Made by a program: the position numbers and the translations under genes. From positions 1 to 64,000 of the forward strand of contig JAILAF010000069.1 of the NCBI GenBank assembly GCA_024681775.1: DNA of 64,000 bases, given 5' to 3'. Source of the DNA: Lachnospiraceae bacterium (lineage in GTDB: Bacteria; Bacillota; Clostridia; Lachnospirales; Lachnospiraceae). Each line of letters starts with the position of its first letter. Within the stretch, counting starts at the first letter, position 1. Shown in pieces: positions 59,676-64,000 of the stretch. The notes under the pieces are model-generated. The model was given only the letters and a program-made list of their open reading frames with translations, was not told where the DNA came from and did not search any database.

Positions 59676-60863
59676 TTAAAACAACTCCTCAAAATCTCCC
59701 GGGTCCTCCGCATCCGCGGGATTCCTCCTGCGTCTTACGGGCGGACGGTCCGGATCCTCGCCGAAGGAGGACATGGTGTCGAAGCCGTAGCCCAGCTCAC
59801 GGTCGATCTCCTGGCTCCTCCTGCGGGAAAACTCCTCATGGAACTCCTCGTACTCTTCGGTCTCGTCATAGTCGCCGCCCCTGCGGGAACGGGGAGCGTA
59901 CTCCCGCACGTCCTCTTCTTCCTCGGGGACGTAATTGGTGCGGTTGATGCGCTTGATGGTACGGCTGCTCTGGGGCACCATCATCTTCGGCACCGCCTTG
60001 ACATAATAGTAATATTCATCATCCTCGAACTGCACCCGCTCGGTGTGGCCGTAGTCCAGCTGGAACCGGAAGAACTCCAGCACCATACCGATGACCAGGG
60101 CCAGGAGGGACACGAGGAAGACTCTCACAAAAGAAAACTCCACCAGCTCGTAGAACAGATCCGCCACCAGGAGCAGGACCATGTTAAAAATAACACCTGC
60201 GATGATGGCGATGGTCCAGGCGTGATCCACGGGAAGTCTGCGGATCACATAGACCACGATGGTGGTGATGGCAAAGACCAGGATCAGGATCAGCATCTGC
60301 TTGTTGGCCAGGAGGGCGTCCACCACCAGCTTCAACCGGACGATGGTCTCCTCATCCGCCATGGTGCTGATGTTCGCCGCGTTGTCCGTCACCACATCCA
60401 GAAAGGCATAGGCCAGAACGCCGCATCCCACGCTGATGGCGGAGGCGGGGCCTCCCACCAGGCCCATGACGATGGGGACCAGGTAGGGGATCTTCCAGGC
60501 GCAGAGGATGGTGGTACCCATGACCACCAGGCTCTCACCCGGTGCAAACCGCAGGTACAGCAGGTAGATCAGCAAAAAGACCACCATGCCCAGCACTGCC
60601 ACTTCCAGCGAAAGCGCATACAGGTGCAGCAGGCAGAAGATGGAACAGAACAGAAGGATGGCGCCGGTGGGAAGGAACGCACACATCAGCGCCACGATCA
60701 TAACGATTCCGAAATTGTCCAGCCTGGGCATGTATCCCATCCTGGTGTTGATCACATTCAGGGAGATAAACGCTGCGAGAAGCTTGGCAACAGGGGTGAT
60801 GATCCACTCAGCCTTGCTGTAGAGAAATTTGATTTGTTCGCGGATTTCCAGTAGCTTAGTCAT
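59676..60863 (-). CDS. Polytopic membrane protein with charged cytoplasmic tail, upstream of cdaA
   Basis: 395 residues. About seven or eight membrane helices fill residues 25-275, followed by a soluble acidic and Arg-rich tail of about 120 residues (EEEEDVREYAPRSRRGG, EEFHEEFSRRRSQEIDREL). A conserved-looking loop FAPGESLVVMGTTILCAWKIPYLVPIV separates two helices. I do not recognise the family. Tight spacing to cdaA (6 nt) and to the small membrane gene before it (16 nt) makes one operon and suggests a link to c-di-AMP or envelope functions. Confidence 0.75.
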   Translation of the reverse strand: MTKLLEIREQIKFLYSKAEWIITPVAKLLAAFISLNVINTRMGYMPRLDNFGIVMIVALMCAFLPTGAILLFCSIFCLLHLYALSLEVAVLGMVVFLLIYLLYLRFAPGESLVVMGTTILCAWKIPYLVPIVMGLVGGPASAISVGCGVLAYAFLDVVTDNAANISTMADEETIVRLKLVVDALLANKQMLILILVFAITTIVVYVIRRLPVDHAWTIAIIAGVIFNMVLLLVADLFYELVEFSFVRVFLVSLLALVIGMVLEFFRFQLDYGHTERVQFEDDEYYYYVKAVPKMMVPQSSRTIKRINRTNYVPEEEEDVREYAPRSRRGGDYDETEEYEEFHEEFSRRRSQEIDRELGYGFDTMSSFGEDPDRPPVRRRRNPADAEDPGDFEELF

Positions 60864-60879
60864 ACTTCCTCTGCCGGGC

Positions 60880-61275
60880 CTACTTCTGGTACATGTGGCC
60901 CAGCTTTTTCAGATTATTGAAATACAGATGCAGGTTCTTGCGGGCACGGGCATACTTGAAGGTGCACACCAGGTAGGCGATCACCAGGTAGGTCCCTGCG
61001 AACCATGCATATTTGGTCAGAACATCCTTCGCAAAAGCAAGCAGATCGATCTGGTAAAGGTTCTCCATGAAGGTCTCGAGATTGTAGTACACATAGATGG
61101 CAAAGACCATGCAAAAGGAGATCGTGGCGCTGATAAACGCTTTCAACACCTGGATGGAGACATAATCGCTGCGGAAAAATCTCCCGATCTGCATATTGCG
61201 TTTGCCCTCCCCGGCCTCGTAGGAAGCCATGCGGGTCATGAGGGCAACCCGTTCTTCATTCAGCAAAACATCCAC
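60880..61275 (-). CDS. Small membrane protein, unknown function
   Basis: 131 residues. The soluble N-terminus (EERVALMTRMASYEAGEGKRNMQIGRFF) is followed by two membrane helices (about 42-66 and 85-106) and a basic tail (KYARARKNLHLYFNNLKKL). GGAAGG precedes the ATG. It lies 16 nt before the polytopic protein, so both probably belong to the cdaA operon. No family recognised. Confidence 0.7.
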   Translation of the reverse strand: MDVLLNEERVALMTRMASYEAGEGKRNMQIGRFFRSDYVSIQVLKAFISATISFCMVFAIYVYYNLETFMENLYQIDLLAFAKDVLTKYAWFAGTYLVIAYLVCTFKYARARKNLHLYFNNLKKLGHMYQK

Positions 61276-61305
61276 TTCCTTCCGTGGGTATTTTCGTGCA
61301 TTCCG

Positions 61306-61719
61306 TCAATTGTCCAGAAAGCGCATCTTGGGGTTCTCTCTGGGATCCCTGCTCGGCTGCTGCGGCGCCTTCGGCTTCGCAGCGTTGGTGATGGCCTTCA
61401 GGCTGCCGGTGAGCTGACCCTTGCAGCGTTCACAGTACTTGCCGGAGCGGATGGGGGCTCCGCAGGACTCACAGTTCAGCATCAGTGCGGAATCCTCGGT
61501 GACCTCCAGACGATCCTCCCGGAGCCACTGGGTGATCTGCTGGGGCTCTACATCACAGGCCTCTGCCACCTCATTGATGCCGACGCCCTTATTCTCACGG
61601 ATGTAAGCCTTCACTTCCTGAAACTTCGCTTCCATGGCTTCCCTGCAGCTTTGGCACAGCGGAGCACCGCCGATGTAATTGAAGATCTTACCGCATTTTC
61701 TACAGTTTCTTACATTCAT
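61306..61719 (-). CDS. YvyF-like zinc-ribbon protein (TIGR03826-type)
   Basis: 137 residues. An N-terminal zinc ribbon (CRKCGK and CQSC) is followed by a helix-turn-helix-like segment (GINEVAEACDVEPQQITQWLRED), a second ribbon (CESCGAPIRSGKYCERC) and a basic tail. This plan matches YvyF, coded after comFC in Bacillus before flgM. Here it also follows comFC, but no flagellar genes follow. The start at 61719 (MNVRNCRKC) matches the usual family start; the ribosome binding site (GGGG) is poor. Confidence 0.8.
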   Translation of the reverse strand: MNVRNCRKCGKIFNYIGGAPLCQSCREAMEAKFQEVKAYIRENKGVGINEVAEACDVEPQQITQWLREDRLEVTEDSALMLNCESCGAPIRSGKYCERCKGQLTGSLKAITNAAKPKAPQQPSRDPRENPKMRFLDN

Positions 61720-61819
61720 AAGCATCCCCATTCCGGAGCGATGACTCCCGGTCCGATCCGAAAGCCGATTTTTATACCTGTCTCCTCAGCTGCCTGTATC
61801 GCTCCTTCACAGACGTCTG

Positions 61820-62530
61820 TCAGACTCCGGTCCCCGCGGAGAGCGTCACAAAGGTGACTTCCGAGGCGCCGGCTGCCTTCAGCACCCGGGCAGCCGCGTT
61901 CACGGTGGCCCCGGTGGTAAAGATATCGTCGACAAGCATCACTTTGTCTAATTTTACCTCATTTGAGGGTACAATAAAAGCCTTTTTCAAATTATTTTGG
62001 CGCTGCAAAGGGCTCAAAAGCTTCATCGGAACGGTGTTTTTCACGCGCTTTAAGAGGTCCTTCCGCACCGGGATCCCGGTGTAACGGGATATGGCCTTTG
62101 CGTACTCATAGGCCTGGTTGTAACCCCGCGTCCGGAAGCGCTTTTTGTGGAGCGGCACGGGGATCAGGGCTTCCGCACCCGTACCCTTGATATACTCCCC
62201 CAGATACAGGGCGGTCTGCCGGCCGAAAAAGTCCGCATACTCCCTGCGACCGCCGTACTTGAAGCGGTAGATGGGGAGCACCGCCCCCCGGTAATCGTAC
62301 ACCGCTCTGCCCCGGACAAAGACAGGTTCTTCCTTCCGGCATGCTTCGCAAAGGGGCTCCTCCTTCAGGAGCTTTTTGCCGCAGCGCATGCACCAGGGGG
62401 GTGCAAGGGGCGGCAGCTTCGGAATACACTCCGTGCAGATCTGCTCCCCGAAGGGAGTGACGATCCTGTCACAAACCGGACAACGGCGTGGAAATAACAG
62501 CTGTAATGCAAAATCAAAAGCCTTCCTCAT
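61820..62530 (-). CDS. comFC: ComF family phosphoribosyltransferase-like protein
   Basis: 236 residues. An N-terminal zinc-finger part (CPVC, CTEC, CMRCG, CEAC) precedes a PRTase domain with VMLVDDIFTTGATV, the PRPP loop. ComFC is needed for DNA uptake steps in competent bacteria and may act on DNA during uptake or recombination. It overlaps recD2 by 4 nt (ATGA), the usual pairing in Clostridia. Confidence 0.92.
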   Translation of the reverse strand: MRKAFDFALQLLFPRRCPVCDRIVTPFGEQICTECIPKLPPLAPPWCMRCGKKLLKEEPLCEACRKEEPVFVRGRAVYDYRGAVLPIYRFKYGGRREYADFFGRQTALYLGEYIKGTGAEALIPVPLHKKRFRTRGYNQAYEYAKAISRYTGIPVRKDLLKRVKNTVPMKLLSPLQRQNNLKKAFIVPSNEVKLDKVMLVDDIFTTGATVNAAARVLKAAGASEVTFVTLSAGTGV

Positions 62531-64000
62531 CTGCGGCTTTCCTCCAGCTCCAGGATCCGCTCCTTCAGGGAAGAATAACGCCTGCGCTCTCCCTCCCGGC
62601 TGATCATGCCCCGGACGGTTTCGCTGCTGCCCAGGATCACCACGCAGCTCCTGGCCCTGGTGATGCCGGTGTAGAGGAGGTTCCGGTAGCGCAGCATCCT
62701 GGGCGGATCCAGCAAGGGCAATATCACCGCGGGATACTCGCTTCCCTGGGCCTTGTGGATGGTGATGGCATAGGCCAGCTCCAGATCCTCCAGAGATCCC
62801 AGAGGGTAGGTCACCAGCCTGCGGTCGTCAAACTCCACCTTCATGAAGTTCCCGGACTCGCTGATCTGTTTTATGACACCGATGTCGCCGTTGAAGACGC
62901 CCTCTCCCTTGTCGATGACATCTCCGTATTTTCCCAGGATTTCCCACTCCAGATGATAATCGTTTTTGGTCTGCATCACCTTGTCCCCCTCCCGGAAGCG
63001 GTTCTCGCCCGACAGGCATTCCGCTTTTGCGGGGGACTCGGGGTTCAGGACGCTCTGAAGGTAGCGGTTCATCTCCAGGCAGCCCAGCTCTCCCTTGCGC
63101 ATGGGGGTCAGGACCTGGATCTCGCTGCGCTCCGTGTGGCAGTATTCCGGCAGCTTGTCCCGCAGCATCCAGACGGCGATCTGTTTGATGACAGAAGAGT
63201 CATTTCTCTCCAGGAAGAGGAAATCTTTGGAGTTGGTATCCAGCCGGATGTCCTCTCCGCGGTTGATCTTGTGGGCGTTGACAATGATATCGCTTCCCGC
63301 CGCCTGGCGGAAGATCTCCCGGAGTACCACGCTGGGGTAGACGCCGCTTTCGATGAGGTCCCGCAGCACTTCTCCGGGGCCCACGCTGGGGAGCTGGTCC
63401 ATGTCCCCCACCAGGATCAGGTGGGTGCCGGGAAGGATCGCTTTCAGGAGCGCATGGAACAAGAGGATGTCCACCATGGAGGTCTCGTCGATGATGACCA
63501 CGTCCGCCTCCAGCGGATTGTCCTCATTTTTCTGGAAAACGGCTCTGCCGCCGCCCTCTCCCGGGGCGCCCCCCACCTCCAGGAGCCTGTGAATGGTGCG
63601 GGCTTCGTAGCCCGTGGCTTCCGTCATGCGCTTGGCAGCCCGCCCCGTGGGCGCTGCCAGCAGCAGATCCATCCCCTGTGCCATAAAGAACCGGATCATG
63701 AGATTGATGGTGGTGGTCTTGCCGGTGCCGGGGCCGCCGGACAGCAGGAACACACCGTTTACCGCGGCCTTTTTCACCGCTTCGATCTGCAGCGGATCCG
63801 GGGTGATCCCTTCTTCCGCTGCGATGCGCTGCACTTCCCGTTCCACGGAAAGCCCGGCGGTGTCATTCTCCCGGATGCCACCCGCGATGCGGATGAGTCC
63901 GGCCGCACAGTTCAACTCCGTGTGATACATCAGGGAGCTGTAGATCCGGTCCTCCCTGCGATAGACCTTCATCTCCGCTTCCAGATCCCGCAGGCCGTCC
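62527..64000 (-). CDS. recD2: RecD2-type 5'-3' helicase, 3' part (start beyond the window)
   Basis: At least 491 codons are visible and the frame stays open to the right edge. Walker A is SGGPGTGKTTTIN, Walker B is VIIDETSMVD, followed by ILVGDMDQLPSVGPGEVL, AITIHKAQGSEYPAVILPL and YTGITRARSCVVILG. RecD2 proteins are superfamily 1B helicases acting outside RecBCD, in repair and recombination. The N-terminal OB/HhH part is missing here because of the window edge. Confidence 0.93.
   Translation of the reverse strand, partial: DGLRDLEAEMKVYRREDRIYSSLMYHTELNCAAGLIRIAGGIRENDTAGLSVEREVQRIAAEEGITPDPLQIEAVKKAAVNGVFLLSGGPGTGKTTTINLMIRFFMAQGMDLLLAAPTGRAAKRMTEATGYEARTIHRLLEVGGAPGEGGGRAVFQKNEDNPLEADVVIIDETSMVDILLFHALLKAILPGTHLILVGDMDQLPSVGPGEVLRDLIESGVYPSVVLREIFRQAAGSDIIVNAHKINRGEDIRLDTNSKDFLFLERNDSSVIKQIAVWMLRDKLPEYCHTERSEIQVLTPMRKGELGCLEMNRYLQSVLNPESPAKAECLSGENRFREGDKVMQTKNDYHLEWEILGKYGDVIDKGEGVFNGDIGVIKQISESGNFMKVEFDDRRLVTYPLGSLEDLELAYAITIHKAQGSEYPAVILPLLDPPRMLRYRNLLYTGITRARSCVVILGSSETVRGMISREGERRRYSSLKERILELEESRR

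Noticed and set aside
1..64000. tRNA, rRNA, insertion sequences or prophage
   Set aside because: I looked for cloverleaf ends, conserved rRNA stretches, transposases and phage genes and saw none. A tRNAscan or ISfinder search could still find something small.

Overview
The window looks like a chromosomal segment of a fairly GC-rich member of the Lachnospiraceae (Clostridia, Firmicutes), probably an anaerobe of a gut or rumen. The evidence is a strong AGGAGG-type ribosome binding site before most genes, the Gram-positive cdaA-cdaR-glmM (c-di-AMP/peptidoglycan precursor) operon, an HPr with both His15 and Ser46, a yvyF-like gene beside comFC, a DUF6145-like protein in an argF-birA-dusB operon, SH3/NlpC and SleB wall hydrolases, and GH9 and GH10 plant-polymer hydrolases. 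I saw no rRNA, tRNA, CRISPR array, phage or insertion sequence. The species cannot be named from this sequence alone.

Layout. 0-1 kb: the 5' part of a ribosome hibernation factor gene (hpf), an AT-rich regulatory stretch and a small membrane protein. 1.1-4.6 kb: a GH9 and GH10 glycoside hydrolase operon without signal peptides, and a small unknown gene. 4.7-8.5 kb: an SH3/NlpC wall hydrolase with a WalR-like box, and a TPR-DUF4037-DUF4125 protein. 8.5-13.5 kb: SDR, glycerophosphodiesterase, radical SAM, CBS-nucleotidyltransferase and DUF6492 genes, perhaps a small surface-glycan set. 13.6-24.3 kb: housekeeping genes (dusB, DUF6145, birA, argF, SPFH/NfeD, SleB-type hydrolase, proC, CapA-like, 23S/tRNA ribose methylase, pfkA), then dnaE to 28.1 kb.

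28.1-47.3 kb is a surface polysaccharide region. A minus-strand operon (39.8 to 32.6 kb) runs from two glycosyltransferases through the priming phosphoglycosyltransferase and a Wzz-like copolymerase with a degenerate kinase domain to two GT4 enzymes. Plus-strand units add an SGNH hydrolase, a GT52-like protein, an EpsG/Wzy-like polymerase, a GT2 and two membrane proteins. An MCP chemoreceptor lies inside. No flippase is visible. 47.4-55.5 kb: ptsH, a 1291-residue secreted beta-helix/DUF4214 protein, and a VTC-DUF4956-Cthe_2159-like operon. 56.1-64 kb: glmM, cdaR, cdaA, two unknown membrane proteins, a yvyF-like gene, comFC and the 3' part of recD2.

The most unusual non-coding structure is at 55.6-56.0 kb. 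There, at least four long hairpins in tandem share a 17-nt loop while their stems differ in sequence but stay complementary. Other structured spacers are at 6.1, 9.3-9.46 and 16.96-17.08 kb. Two wall-hydrolase genes share the same promoter layout, with a WalR-like box just downstream of the predicted transcription start.
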